Below are positions 48,945 to 57,278 of a DNA stretch of 64,000 nucleotides, piece by piece (within the stretch, counting starts at the first letter, position 1; each line of letters starts with the position of its first letter). The notes beneath the pieces are model-generated. The model had not been told where the DNA came from. It saw only the letters and a list, made by a program, of their open reading frames with translations, and searched no databases. Location: positions 124,001 to 188,000 of the forward strand of contig CAMLQK010000002.1 in the NCBI GenBank assembly GCA_946482285.1, read 5' to 3'. The position numbers were made by a program, and so were the translations under genes. This DNA is from an uncultured Candidatus Saccharibacteria bacterium (GTDB taxonomy: Bacteria; Patescibacteria; Saccharimonadia; Saccharimonadales; UBA4665).

Positions 48945-51251
48945 ATGAAACCACAAGAATTCCTACCGATTTTTAATGCCGCCAAGCCTGCTGACCGTGC
49001 GGGATATATGCTAACCGAATTTTTAGCCGAGGGCGGGGAAGCCAGAGTGTATGCCGCTACACACCGAGGCGACGGAGATGTTGCCATTAAGGTCTTTAAC
49101 GAGCCGCAGTCCCAAGAGGCTGTAGAATCTTTTCAGGCCGAGGGACAAAAACTACGCGAATTATCAAGCCAACACATTATCCGGGTTGACTGGCTGGATA
49201 GCCTTTCGGTAACGGCGGGGAACAGACGCGCAAAGTCTACGCTGCGGTATCCATATATGGCAATGGAGCGAGCAGATGGATCCGTTAAGGATTTTTTGGA
49301 CCAACCAGTAAAATCCGAACAAATGTTGGCGTGGCTTGTGCAGGCCATAGAAGGCATGCGTTACGCCCACGGCGAGGACTCGCCCGCAGACGCGGCAAGC
49401 CGGATCGTCCACCGCGACTTAAAGCCTGCCAATCTACTGGTGGTCGGCAACAAGGTGAAAGTTTCGGACTTTGGCATAGCCGTTACTGGCCACCACAGCG
49501 ATTGGAGCATTAGCCGCACTCAAACGCCAAAAGGCACCTTGCCCTATATGGCGCCAGAACAATTTTTTGGCAGAGCCTTGTTCGCTAGCGATATCTATTC
49601 GCTTGGCGCGACCGGCTATGTCATGGCAACTAAACAGCTACCGGTCCAGTGCAGTGGTGATTACTACGCCTGGGCGATAGCCCACCAAGAGCAAGAGCTT
49701 TCTCCCAAGCCTATTACACGCCCCGACGGCACTATCGACAGCCTAGCCATGGCAATACAGGAAGTGTGCATGACTGCCATGGCAAAACAACCAGGCCACC
49801 GATTCAGTTCAATGGGCGCATTCCAGGAAGAGTTACTCCGCAGTGCCGGAAACGCCCAAAACCATTCGAACAAGCATACAACCTATTTCGACATGAACCT
49901 TCCGCCGTCCACCTTAGCTAGCCATCCGTCAGAAGCAGAAAAAACAGCAGCCTACCGTACCCAGCTCATTGACTCTAGCAAAGCCAAAGACAATACAGAA
50001 GAATCGGCCGAAGGCAATAAGGAGCTTAGCAACTGGGCAAAGTCAGTCGAAGGCCCATCACCGACACGACGCAAACTACTCAACATGCTTGTAGGTGGAG
50101 CAATACTAGTGGCCGTTGGCGAAGGCACACGTCGGGCCCTCACCAGTACGCCCGAAAAGCCTCCAACCACCCCACACAATAGCCTCACTGCAAAGCAAAA
50201 AATCATATACACCACGGCAAAGTGGGTGCTCGATAGATGCCAGGAGCAGGATCGTACCGGCGATGTATTTCATCTTGCACGCCACCTTATTCCTGTTGAC
50301 CACACAGCCGCTTCTGCGTATGTACAAGCGGCGCCCGCAACAACGCGCTCATTTTTAGCAGCCGATTTAGCACTCTATAATCCAGCTGAGGCTGAAACAG
50401 TCATGCGGCAATATGAGACAACAGGGGATTACGTTTCTGCAACCCGTATTGCGCTCAACCTCGCGTATTATGGCAAGCAAAAGCAAGACGACATAGATAC
50501 GTCGTATACGTCAGGTATACCAGAAGACCCCAAGAAGCGTGCAGCTTTAGATGCTGCCAGCAGGGTAAGCAAAGCGTGCGACAACAAAGACCTAGAGGAC
50601 ATGTTGCGTATTGCCTCGCAAACAACATATACTTCCTCAAATTTCGGGACGCCTTATGATTTGGCGCAAGAAAAATTAACGGAATTACGCACTTCCGGCA
50701 AACATGAGTTTGTAGAAATGCTATGCCGCGCCATAGCGCGTGATAATCCAAATGTCGTAGATGACTGCATTGGCTATTACCTCCGGCAGACGGAGTCAAC
50801 AAGTGGGGACGAACAGCTCGCCATGATAGGACGGGCCCGTGACCTTGCCATTGATCTCGCGCCATTCGCAGGGCCAGAAGTAGCCGAAAGACTCGACACG
50901 CTCGCCGCCAAGTCCGATACACATTACCAAGCTGCCGCCGATGCCGTAGCGTTGGCACTCATACCCCGTGAGCCGTCACAGGTAAAAGGCTACATTGCAG
51001 AAGACTTCTTTAGACACCCCAACCGCTACCCACTTGGGGTGGGTACCATTCAAGGCGCGTTCACTTGGGATGATACTATTGTGCGGTATGCAGAACAACC
51101 AGTCCTGGCGTGGCTGAAGCTAGCCCATGAGCCCTCTACCATACGGGCAGCAAAAGCCAAAGAAGTGCTTACCGATACTACCGCCTTCAACGATTACGCC
51201 TATTGGCTTGCCGCCGCAGCCCTAAAAGGCTTAACAGGATTCCAGGAATAG
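48945..51251 (+). CDS. Membrane Ser/Thr protein kinase
   Basis: A 768-residue Hanks-type kinase. Domain order: kinase domain about residues 18-290 with glycine loop LAEGGEARVYAA, catalytic Lys in VAIKVF, loop IVHRDLKPANLL, VSDFGIAVTG and GTLPYMAPEQ; a linker; one membrane segment about 375-395 (LLNMLVGGAILVAVGEGTRRAL); and a 370-residue helical C-terminal region, presumably external and sensory in place of the usual PASTA repeats. All catalytic residues are present, so it should be active. The ATG overlaps the stop of a 10-codon reading (48916-48948), which is probably fortuitous. Confidence 0.9.
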   Translation: MKPQEFLPIFNAAKPADRAGYMLTEFLAEGGEARVYAATHRGDGDVAIKVFNEPQSQEAVESFQAEGQKLRELSSQHIIRVDWLDSLSVTAGNRRAKSTLRYPYMAMERADGSVKDFLDQPVKSEQMLAWLVQAIEGMRYAHGEDSPADAASRIVHRDLKPANLLVVGNKVKVSDFGIAVTGHHSDWSISRTQTPKGTLPYMAPEQFFGRALFASDIYSLGATGYVMATKQLPVQCSGDYYAWAIAHQEQELSPKPITRPDGTIDSLAMAIQEVCMTAMAKQPGHRFSSMGAFQEELLRSAGNAQNHSNKHTTYFDMNLPPSTLASHPSEAEKTAAYRTQLIDSSKAKDNTEESAEGNKELSNWAKSVEGPSPTRRKLLNMLVGGAILVAVGEGTRRALTSTPEKPPTTPHNSLTAKQKIIYTTAKWVLDRCQEQDRTGDVFHLARHLIPVDHTAASAYVQAAPATTRSFLAADLALYNPAEAETVMRQYETTGDYVSATRIALNLAYYGKQKQDDIDTSYTSGIPEDPKKRAALDAASRVSKACDNKDLEDMLRIASQTTYTSSNFGTPYDLAQEKLTELRTSGKHEFVEMLCRAIARDNPNVVDDCIGYYLRQTESTSGDEQLAMIGRARDLAIDLAPFAGPEVAERLDTLAAKSDTHYQAAADAVALALIPREPSQVKGYIAEDFFRHPNRYPLGVGTIQGAFTWDDTIVRYAEQPVLAWLKLAHEPSTIRAAKAKEVLTDTTAFNDYAYWLAAAALKGLTGFQE

Positions 51252-51304
51252 CAATTCATTGAGGTATAGCGGGGGAAAGTTATGCATCTTAATAATATGT
51301 ATTG

Positions 51305-51356
51305 TAGAATAACGAGGTTCGAGAAACACACCACAGCAACCGGAGGTATCCGTTGC
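51305..51356 (+). promoter_or_regulatory. GC-12 -10 box and ribosome-binding-site hairpin
   Basis: TAGAAT (51305-51310) should start a short leader. GCAACCGG (51336-51343) pairs with CCGTTGC (51350-51356), which puts the AGG of the ribosome-binding site in the loop and the TTG start codon in the stem. Confidence 0.6.
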
Positions 51357-52015
51357 GGACTGCAATTGTAGTGCCACCCGTAGGAAACCTGTCTGCTGGC
51401 GTCGAGGTTGACGAAGAGCTCTTCGAGCAGGTAAAGGCCGCTATCAAGGTTGAAGTTCCCATCCCCGCCATTCCATGGCCGTGGGAAGGCGAACTGACCT
51501 GGGAGCACTTTATCCAAGGTTGGCTCCTAATCCCGGACATCGACTGCCTGGGGTACAAGGCTGAGCGAGTGCTGCTGCGCCATGACTTGTTCACCCTCAA
51601 GGTGAACCTCTGGTTCCAGCCGGACATCCGCAGCGGCCAGCAGGCCAAACCCCACAGCCACCCGTGGTCATTCAATTCGATCATCCTGCGCGGCGGCTAC
51701 ACCGAGCTACGCTTCGGCGTCATCAAGGGCCGGCCCACCATCGGTTCATTCAGCTACGAGGCGGGTGACCGCAACTTCATATCGCTGGAGGACTTCCACG
51801 AAGTACAAGAGGTGGAGGGGCAGCTCAAGGACATCACAAAGGCGCGAACATTGCTCCGACGAGCTGAAACAGCCAGCATCATGTTCTGCGGCCCGGGCCT
51901 ACAGGGAAACTGGGGTTACCGCGATCCTGACACTGGGCTGTTTGTACCCAACCCGGGCGACCCGGACTTCCTGGAGCGCCTGAGCACCCTCAACCCACAG
52001 CACAAGCGGCAGTAA
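51353..52015 (+). CDS. GC-12: cupin-like protein
   Basis: A 220-residue protein. The middle carries a cupin-like signature: KPHSHPWSFNSIILRGGYTELRF, with the metal-type HxH followed by the Gly-rich turn, then IGSFSYEAGDRNFISLEDFHEV as the second half. It may be a small metal-dependent enzyme or sugar isomerase-like cupin; the reaction is unknown. The TTG start at 51353 is supported by GGAGG about 7 nt upstream and by lack of another start. Codons are GC-ending, in contrast with the kinase gene before it. Confidence 0.72.
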   Translation: MRTAIVVPPVGNLSAGVEVDEELFEQVKAAIKVEVPIPAIPWPWEGELTWEHFIQGWLLIPDIDCLGYKAERVLLRHDLFTLKVNLWFQPDIRSGQQAKPHSHPWSFNSIILRGGYTELRFGVIKGRPTIGSFSYEAGDRNFISLEDFHEVQEVEGQLKDITKARTLLRRAETASIMFCGPGLQGNWGYRDPDTGLFVPNPGDPDFLERLSTLNPQHKRQ

Positions 52016-52067
52016 GTGTTCCACGAACGCCACCGGCGGTAGTCTGGTTAATGCCTGACTCTTCGGC

Positions 52068-52110
52068 GCCCCGCAGCGTACATCACCGTAAGGTGAACAC
52101 GTTGCGGGGC
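52068..52110 (+). other. GC-12 trailer hairpin
   Basis: GCCCCGCAGCGT (52068-52079) pairs with ACGTTGCGGGGC (52099-52110) with one G-T pair, and TCACC-GTAA-GGTGA caps it. Confidence 0.75.
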
Positions 52111-52148
52111 ATGGAACAAAGTCTAATGTACACGAGCATAATTTGATT

Positions 52149-52171
52149 TATACCCCCTAGGGGTATATACT
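52149..52171 (+). promoter_or_regulatory. CsoR-type operator overlapping a leaderless promoter
   Basis: The palindrome TATACCCC-CTA-GGGGTATA (52149-52167) has the look of CsoR/RcnR operators (C-tract and G-tract with AT flanks). It overlaps the -10 box TATACT (52166-52171), which is 7 nt before the ATG at 52179. Autorepression of the gene is the natural reading. Confidence 0.7.
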
Positions 52172-52178
52172 CAACAGT

Positions 52179-52463
52179 ATGATTACTGATATTAAGAAGC
52201 GTGCAACCCACCGTACAAAGATTATTGAAGGCCAAATGAAAGGCCTGCAAAATATGATAGAAAACGAAGAATATTGTATGAATATTCTGACTCAAAGCCT
52301 AGCTATCCAGAAATCGCTTGCCTCATTGAACAAACTTATCCTGGAAAACCACCTGCGGACCCATGCTAAGGATATGCTTAACTCATCTGACGAAGTTACC
52401 CAAGCAACAGCTATCGAAGAACTACTGAGCCTATACGAGCTAAACAACATCCGCAGCAAGTAG
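52179..52463 (+). CDS. CsoR/RcnR-family metal-sensing repressor
   Basis: A 94-residue all-helical metalloregulator (DUF156 fold). The N-terminal helix RTKIIEGQMKGLQNMIENEEYCMNIL carries the conserved Cys; the second helix carries ILENHLRTH. CsoR copper sensors usually have His-x3-Cys at that place; here it is His-x3-His, as in RcnR nickel/cobalt sensors, so the metal is uncertain. It has a matching operator over its own promoter. No copper or nickel exporter gene follows in this window, so the regulated transporter must be elsewhere. Confidence 0.85.
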   Translation: MITDIKKRATHRTKIIEGQMKGLQNMIENEEYCMNILTQSLAIQKSLASLNKLILENHLRTHAKDMLNSSDEVTQATAIEELLSLYELNNIRSK

Positions 52464-52494
52464 AGCATAGCTTAAGTAGCGTGCCCGAGGCTAA

Positions 52495-54402
52495 CTAGTC
52501 AGTAGGTTGGTTTTGCTGGCGCAATTGCATAAATTGATCCCTTGAAAGCAACGGCTGCTTATTAGGGCTGACTGGCAATTGCTGGCCATCTTTAATCAGG
52601 CCCAAAGCAAACTTACGGACATCACCAATTGGCATCCCTAGGCGCTGGGCTGTTTCGTGCATGCTTAATGTGTCAGGCAGGGAAGTAATAAGTCGCTCCT
52701 CGTCCAAAAGCGCACTGCCAGCGGATATACGCTCGACCTCCTGGCTAGCCACGCTGCCGACTACATGGGCAACCTCTACCAATAGCTGCTCTTGTTCCTC
52801 ATCTGGACCAGTTTCTTCACGAGGTTTCCGTTGGCGGCGAACGCGCGGCTTTACAGCACCCTCAAAAGCATTTGGCGCCTTAAGCGCATCCTTGAAGGTG
52901 ATGTAGTCATCAGGGTTAGCGCCAGGTGGCATAATATCGAATGCCTCGGCAGTGATAACATTGCTGGTATCGTCATAGTCTGGGCGCGTAATGCGCCCAA
53001 GCAACTGCTTGGGCGTCACCATACCATCCTCGGTGGAAGTATTTTGTTTCTTAGGCTTAGGGTCGCGGGCATTAATAATATAATTGCATTTGGTAGCATC
53101 CCAGCCTCGTTTCAGCACTTCTACAAACAGCAATACGTCAATGGCGCCGCGGTCATACATGTCGTAAATGACCTTACGGTCTGGGCGGGAAACTTTTGCA
53201 CTCACCGTACCCGCACGAACAGGGCGCATTTCACCGGTAAGGCGATCTTGTATTGGAGGCATCGCGCGTAACTTCTTCTCAAGTATGCGGGCCTGCTCCA
53301 GATTATTGCCAGGTCGGCAATATACCACCCCCTGAATACCAGCAGCGGCCTTTTCATACACCTTGTCGGCGATAGCACGATCGCGAATTTCACGGGTTAC
53401 AAGCTTCATGATCTTCTCGCGCTCATCTTCATTGCGGCCCGTCATCAGCCCAGCGACCAGCTCTTCATGCAATTCGGCACTCGTGGCAAGAGGAATACAG
53501 TCAACCGGTGCCAATACTTTACCAATAACATCAGCAAATTCTGTTTCGTGTATCAGGCGAGGAAAGCTATTGGAAAGTTGACGGCGGCTGTTATGCGAAG
53601 GGGTGGCCGTAAATGCCAATGACAGTGGCACGCTGTGTGCGAAGTCGCGGATTTGCGGGTCTAGTGTTTCGCTTGTAGTCTCGTGGGCCTCATCCACCAC
53701 CAATACATCAAACATCCCACCATGAATTACCCCTTGGTCACGCAGCATGAAGAAAGAATCGTAACACATTACTACTGCTTTTTTATCGAGCTCTTTGCGG
53801 TGTGTATAGTACGCGCCGACTTCAATATCGGGCGCAAACCGGCCAAAAGCGCGCTGGCCGTCTTCGCCAAGCATTTGCTCAACCAAATCTTGGGTTGGCT
53901 CAAGCACTAAAATACGTACAGGGTCCCTCGGATCCTCACCCATAGAAACACCTTCAGCAATCATAGCGATTAGCGCCGACTTGCCAGTGCCGGTCGGCAT
54001 AATAATCCGGCCAGGCTCTTTTTCAACCAAACCACCCATGACACCAGCTTGATCAACCATGTAATTATGCAGTTTTGGAAATACAATCTCTTGGTATGGG
54101 CGGGCTTTGGCGGGGACAATACCGGAGTCCATATACTGGTCAAGGCCGTTTACCATTCCCAAGTACTTGCGTTCGCGAGCAAGCATACGAAAGAGCTCGG
54201 CACCCTGGACCGGGGTTAGCATGTCCGGGTCCCGATCATTTGCAGTCTCGATAACAGTTGGCATGTAGCGCCGTAGACCATTCAATGCAACCTCCTGCAT
54301 TGCAACCTCTGCGTCAGTCAACTGTTCTGCGCGCGGCTCAATGCCTACCGACCAACGGGCGGCTTCGATAATGTGGCTAGGGTATGCTGGGTCTTGATTC
54401 AT
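52495..54402 (-). CDS. DEAD/DEAH-box superfamily 2 helicase
   Basis: A 635-residue SF2 helicase of the type-III-restriction/UvrB-like branch. Motif I is MPTGTGKSALIAMI, motif II VVDEAHE, motif III FTATPSHNSRR, and the second RecA domain has VVYCRPGNNLEQA and motif VI QLLGRITRP. The C-terminal 130 residues are charged (PRVRRQRKPREETGPDEEQEQ) and end with a possible helix-turn-helix (MHETAQRLGMPIGDVRKFALG). No nuclease or methylase domain or neighbour is present, so this is not a complete restriction system. Function is open: repair, RNA handling or defence. Confidence 0.82.
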   Translation of the reverse strand: MNQDPAYPSHIIEAARWSVGIEPRAEQLTDAEVAMQEVALNGLRRYMPTVIETANDRDPDMLTPVQGAELFRMLARERKYLGMVNGLDQYMDSGIVPAKARPYQEIVFPKLHNYMVDQAGVMGGLVEKEPGRIIMPTGTGKSALIAMIAEGVSMGEDPRDPVRILVLEPTQDLVEQMLGEDGQRAFGRFAPDIEVGAYYTHRKELDKKAVVMCYDSFFMLRDQGVIHGGMFDVLVVDEAHETTSETLDPQIRDFAHSVPLSLAFTATPSHNSRRQLSNSFPRLIHETEFADVIGKVLAPVDCIPLATSAELHEELVAGLMTGRNEDEREKIMKLVTREIRDRAIADKVYEKAAAGIQGVVYCRPGNNLEQARILEKKLRAMPPIQDRLTGEMRPVRAGTVSAKVSRPDRKVIYDMYDRGAIDVLLFVEVLKRGWDATKCNYIINARDPKPKKQNTSTEDGMVTPKQLLGRITRPDYDDTSNVITAEAFDIMPPGANPDDYITFKDALKAPNAFEGAVKPRVRRQRKPREETGPDEEQEQLLVEVAHVVGSVASQEVERISAGSALLDEERLITSLPDTLSMHETAQRLGMPIGDVRKFALGLIKDGQQLPVSPNKQPLLSRDQFMQLRQQNQPTD

Positions 54403-54474
54403 CTTTACTATTAGAGTTTATTATGTTTTCAAAGTCAAACTCATAGTATTATAGGCAGAAAAGAATATCCTGCC

Positions 54475-55557
54475 ATGAAAAACCCGCAAGAAGGCTACGA
54501 CTACCTAATTAACCTATATTCATTAATTGGAATTACCGCTGACGCCGAGCCAGAAGCCATAGACGAGCAGCTTGCTCAAAGAGAGGCAGCGGCCACAAGC
54601 GCACAAGGTACAATTGGTGAGCTGCTGGGTCGCGCCCGGCGCGTCCTTACCAACCCGATTCTTCGCGCTGCATATAACGAGTTGCTAGGGGAATGGACTG
54701 GACCGATCAGTAGCGATGGTAGTCCGGTCATAACTGTTGCAGAGCATGCACGCCACCTGTATGCCGACATTCCGCCGCACCTTGTTGAGATTGATGTCAA
54801 AGAGCTAGAACACAGAACAGCACAAAGCGTTGGCTATAACCCGGGCCGCATTGACTTTCTTAAGCAGCTGGTAGGCCCCGATACCACTGATCCTTTTTTG
54901 CTACACGAGTATGATACAGCCCTTTTCGATAAAGATCGTGTATTAGGAGCTGTGGAGCAGCGTAGGGCCGAGTTACTAGGCATCACCAGTGGCAAGCTAT
55001 GGCAAACATCAGTACGCCCTGGGCATCGCCAACGCGTAGCCCAATCCATCGCAGAAGCCCAAGCAGCCGCAGACAGCCGTCACCGCCTACTTATGGCTGG
55101 CAATTTCATATCCAGGATAATGTCACTATACGGCAACATGGAGCCGGCAATATACGATAATCCGCTGCCGGCATACTTCGATTCGCAAGCCAGGGAGTTA
55201 GCCCGCGTGGCCCAATACCGTGAGTCCATCCTCGGCCAGCGCTTGGCTGTGTACCACCCGACTTACCTAAACCGAGGAATGCATTTTTCGCCGCCGCAGC
55301 ACCTTATCGCTGTTAATGCTGAGAACCGCAAACTTATGTGCTTTACTAGTGGCAGCAACGGACGGCAGCCTATGGTGTCACAGCGGATACCTGCCGTGAT
55401 CACACAAGACATGCACGCACCCCTGGCGGCAGACGGCTACGAAGTAATCCGCATTGACCCACGCCCGCAGATCAGTGAAGATTTGTTAGCCGCCGAGGCA
55501 TTGCGCAAATATGATAAATACCGCCCATTGCCAGTCGCTACCCCAGGCCGAGCATAA
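54475..55557 (+). CDS. Hypothetical protein with a degenerate J-domain-like N-terminus
   Basis: A 360-residue protein. Residues 8-75 (YDYLINLYSLIGITADAEPEAID to RRVLTNPILRAAYNELLGEW) resemble a DnaJ J-domain in order and ending, but the HPD tripeptide is missing, so it cannot stimulate Hsp70 in the usual way. The remaining 280 residues are not recognised and show no membrane segment. It is divergent from the helicase gene, and the two may share a promoter region (54403-54474). Confidence 0.6.
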   Translation: MKNPQEGYDYLINLYSLIGITADAEPEAIDEQLAQREAAATSAQGTIGELLGRARRVLTNPILRAAYNELLGEWTGPISSDGSPVITVAEHARHLYADIPPHLVEIDVKELEHRTAQSVGYNPGRIDFLKQLVGPDTTDPFLLHEYDTALFDKDRVLGAVEQRRAELLGITSGKLWQTSVRPGHRQRVAQSIAEAQAAADSRHRLLMAGNFISRIMSLYGNMEPAIYDNPLPAYFDSQARELARVAQYRESILGQRLAVYHPTYLNRGMHFSPPQHLIAVNAENRKLMCFTSGSNGRQPMVSQRIPAVITQDMHAPLAADGYEVIRIDPRPQISEDLLAAEALRKYDKYRPLPVATPGRA

Positions 55558-55618
55558 GAGCATTGCATAAACCATAAACATTTTATACAGTTAGAGGTAG
55601 TTAAAAAGAAGACGCAGT

Positions 55619-57217
55619 ATGCCAAGGTTACCCATCCCAGGTAGTGACAATAACGCTTGGGGCGATGTATTAAATGAATTCCTAAATGTCGCTCACACCA
55701 GTACTGGTGAATTAAAGCGGGACGCCGATATTACTAACGCACTGTCTACAGCCAATAGCGCGCAAACAGCCGCCAACGCTAAAATTGACAAATCGCTTGC
55801 CACTACTAAGGGCGACCTGCTTGCCGCAAGCGCAGCCAGTACGTTTGCCCGCCTTGGTGTTGGCACTAACGGCCAAGTGCTTACTGCCGATTCGACACAA
55901 ACTCTTGGCATCAGCTGGGCCACCCAAACACAGGCGTTCCTATACGCCAGCGACTTTGGCGCCACATTCGACGGTGTAACCGACGATGCCGCTGCAATAC
56001 AAGACGCCATTGACCAGGCAACCGCCTCTGGCATGCCCTTGTTCCTGGAGCCCGGCACGGCAATCATTGGCACGCCGCTTTCCATCAGCGCCCCGGTCAC
56101 TATCCTTGGCTCAGGCAGGGAAGAGTCTATCCTTAAGGCTGCAAATGGTCTGAATGACTATGTTATTTCATTTACAGGAGGCCTTGCAGGTGTCGGCATC
56201 GTAGGCGCGCACTTTGCTGATTTTGCAGTCGACGGCAATAGCGCCAACCAAACAGCAGGCGGTGCTATCTCCGCCAATGGCTCAGTTCAGTGCAGCTTTG
56301 AACGGCTCCATCTCTTCAGTGTGTATAACTGGGGATTGCTGCTTGGCCCCATAACCGGCGGAGCCTTCGGCCATCATAACCGCATCATTTCCTGCCTATT
56401 CGACAATTCCATGGGGAGTAATGGTTTTGGCGGTGGCGCAACTACCACGTCCAACGACGAAAACTGGTTTATCGCTTCTGACTTTGAGTTTTTGGGTGGC
56501 AACTCCAACCCGGTTGATACCAACCCGATTATGCTCTACGACCAATCCGGCCTCAATTATATTATGAGCTGCAACTTTGTGTCGGGCGGAAATAATGCAA
56601 TGGGTATCCGTATCCAAAACACCAAAGGCACAAAAGTTGTAGGCTGTATATTTGATGGCACAGCTGGCGATGGCGTTTTTATTGCAGGCAGCCGCTGTAT
56701 CGTCAGCAACTGTGTCTTCACAGGCATTGGCGACAACGGCAACACTCCGGCCTCCGGTGTCCACACTCAGTTTGCAGCCGCCAACAACATTATCGCCAAC
56801 AACATATTCGAGACATCAGCAACCACCAATAACACCCGCAGCCACATCCGTGAAGAGCAAATTGGCAACTCCGGCCCCAACCTTATTGAAGCTAATACTT
56901 TTACCACCATCACATTCCCACCAACTGTCGCTGCCGTAGAATCAGATGGCAATGGCACAATTGTGCGCAATAACTTAGGATGGACCACCGAAAGCAGCGG
57001 CACTGCCACCGTAGCCAACGCTACCACGTCTATCGCCGTCAACCACGGCCTTTCAGAAACACCTGCCTTATCAAACATCTCCGTGACGCCCACCAACAAC
57101 CTTGGCACGGCAGCCAAATTCTGGATCAGCAACGTTGGCGCTACGCAATTCACTATTAATACTGATGCCGACCCTGGCGTGGGAACCGCAACGTTCGCCT
57201 GGAATGTCCGGCTATAA
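55619..57217 (+). CDS. WGDxLN-family protein 3, right-handed beta-helix
   Basis: A 532-residue protein starting RLPIPGSDNNAWGDVLNEFL, the same module as at 29378 and 45877. A linker with KGDLLAASAASTFARLGVGTNGQVLTAD (a tail-fibre-like motif) leads into a beta-helix from about residue 112 (YASDFGATFDGVTDDAAAIQDAI). Its coils show the repeated Asn/Gly turns of pectate-lyase-like proteins (GIRIQNTKGTKVVGCIFDGTAGDGVFI, NIIANNIFETS). The last 80 residues are a separate strand-rich domain. No signal peptide is seen. Probably surface exposed; substrate unknown. Confidence 0.78.
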   Translation: MPRLPIPGSDNNAWGDVLNEFLNVAHTSTGELKRDADITNALSTANSAQTAANAKIDKSLATTKGDLLAASAASTFARLGVGTNGQVLTADSTQTLGISWATQTQAFLYASDFGATFDGVTDDAAAIQDAIDQATASGMPLFLEPGTAIIGTPLSISAPVTILGSGREESILKAANGLNDYVISFTGGLAGVGIVGAHFADFAVDGNSANQTAGGAISANGSVQCSFERLHLFSVYNWGLLLGPITGGAFGHHNRIISCLFDNSMGSNGFGGGATTTSNDENWFIASDFEFLGGNSNPVDTNPIMLYDQSGLNYIMSCNFVSGGNNAMGIRIQNTKGTKVVGCIFDGTAGDGVFIAGSRCIVSNCVFTGIGDNGNTPASGVHTQFAAANNIIANNIFETSATTNNTRSHIREEQIGNSGPNLIEANTFTTITFPPTVAAVESDGNGTIVRNNLGWTTESSGTATVANATTSIAVNHGLSETPALSNISVTPTNNLGTAAKFWISNVGATQFTINTDADPGVGTATFAWNVRL

Positions 57218-57241
57218 GATAAGCAATCAAAGGCTAAAGTG

Positions 57242-57270
57242 TTGGCAGCTGTAAGCATAAGCGCTACACT
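57242..57270 (+). promoter_or_regulatory. Leaderless-type promoter of the kinase/regulator operon
   Basis: TTGGCA (57242-57247), 17-nt spacer, TACACT (57265-57270), 8 nt to ATG at 57279. Confidence 0.65.
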
Positions 57271-57278
57271 TAATACCA

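Noticed and set aside
48916..48948. Ten-codon leader peptide overlapping the kinase start
   Set aside because: Its ATG is only 3 nt after the presumed -10 box and so lies at or before the transcription start; the overlap is probably chance.
52495..54402. Restriction-modification system around the helicase
   Set aside because: Only a helicase is present; no methylase, nuclease or specificity gene is adjacent.
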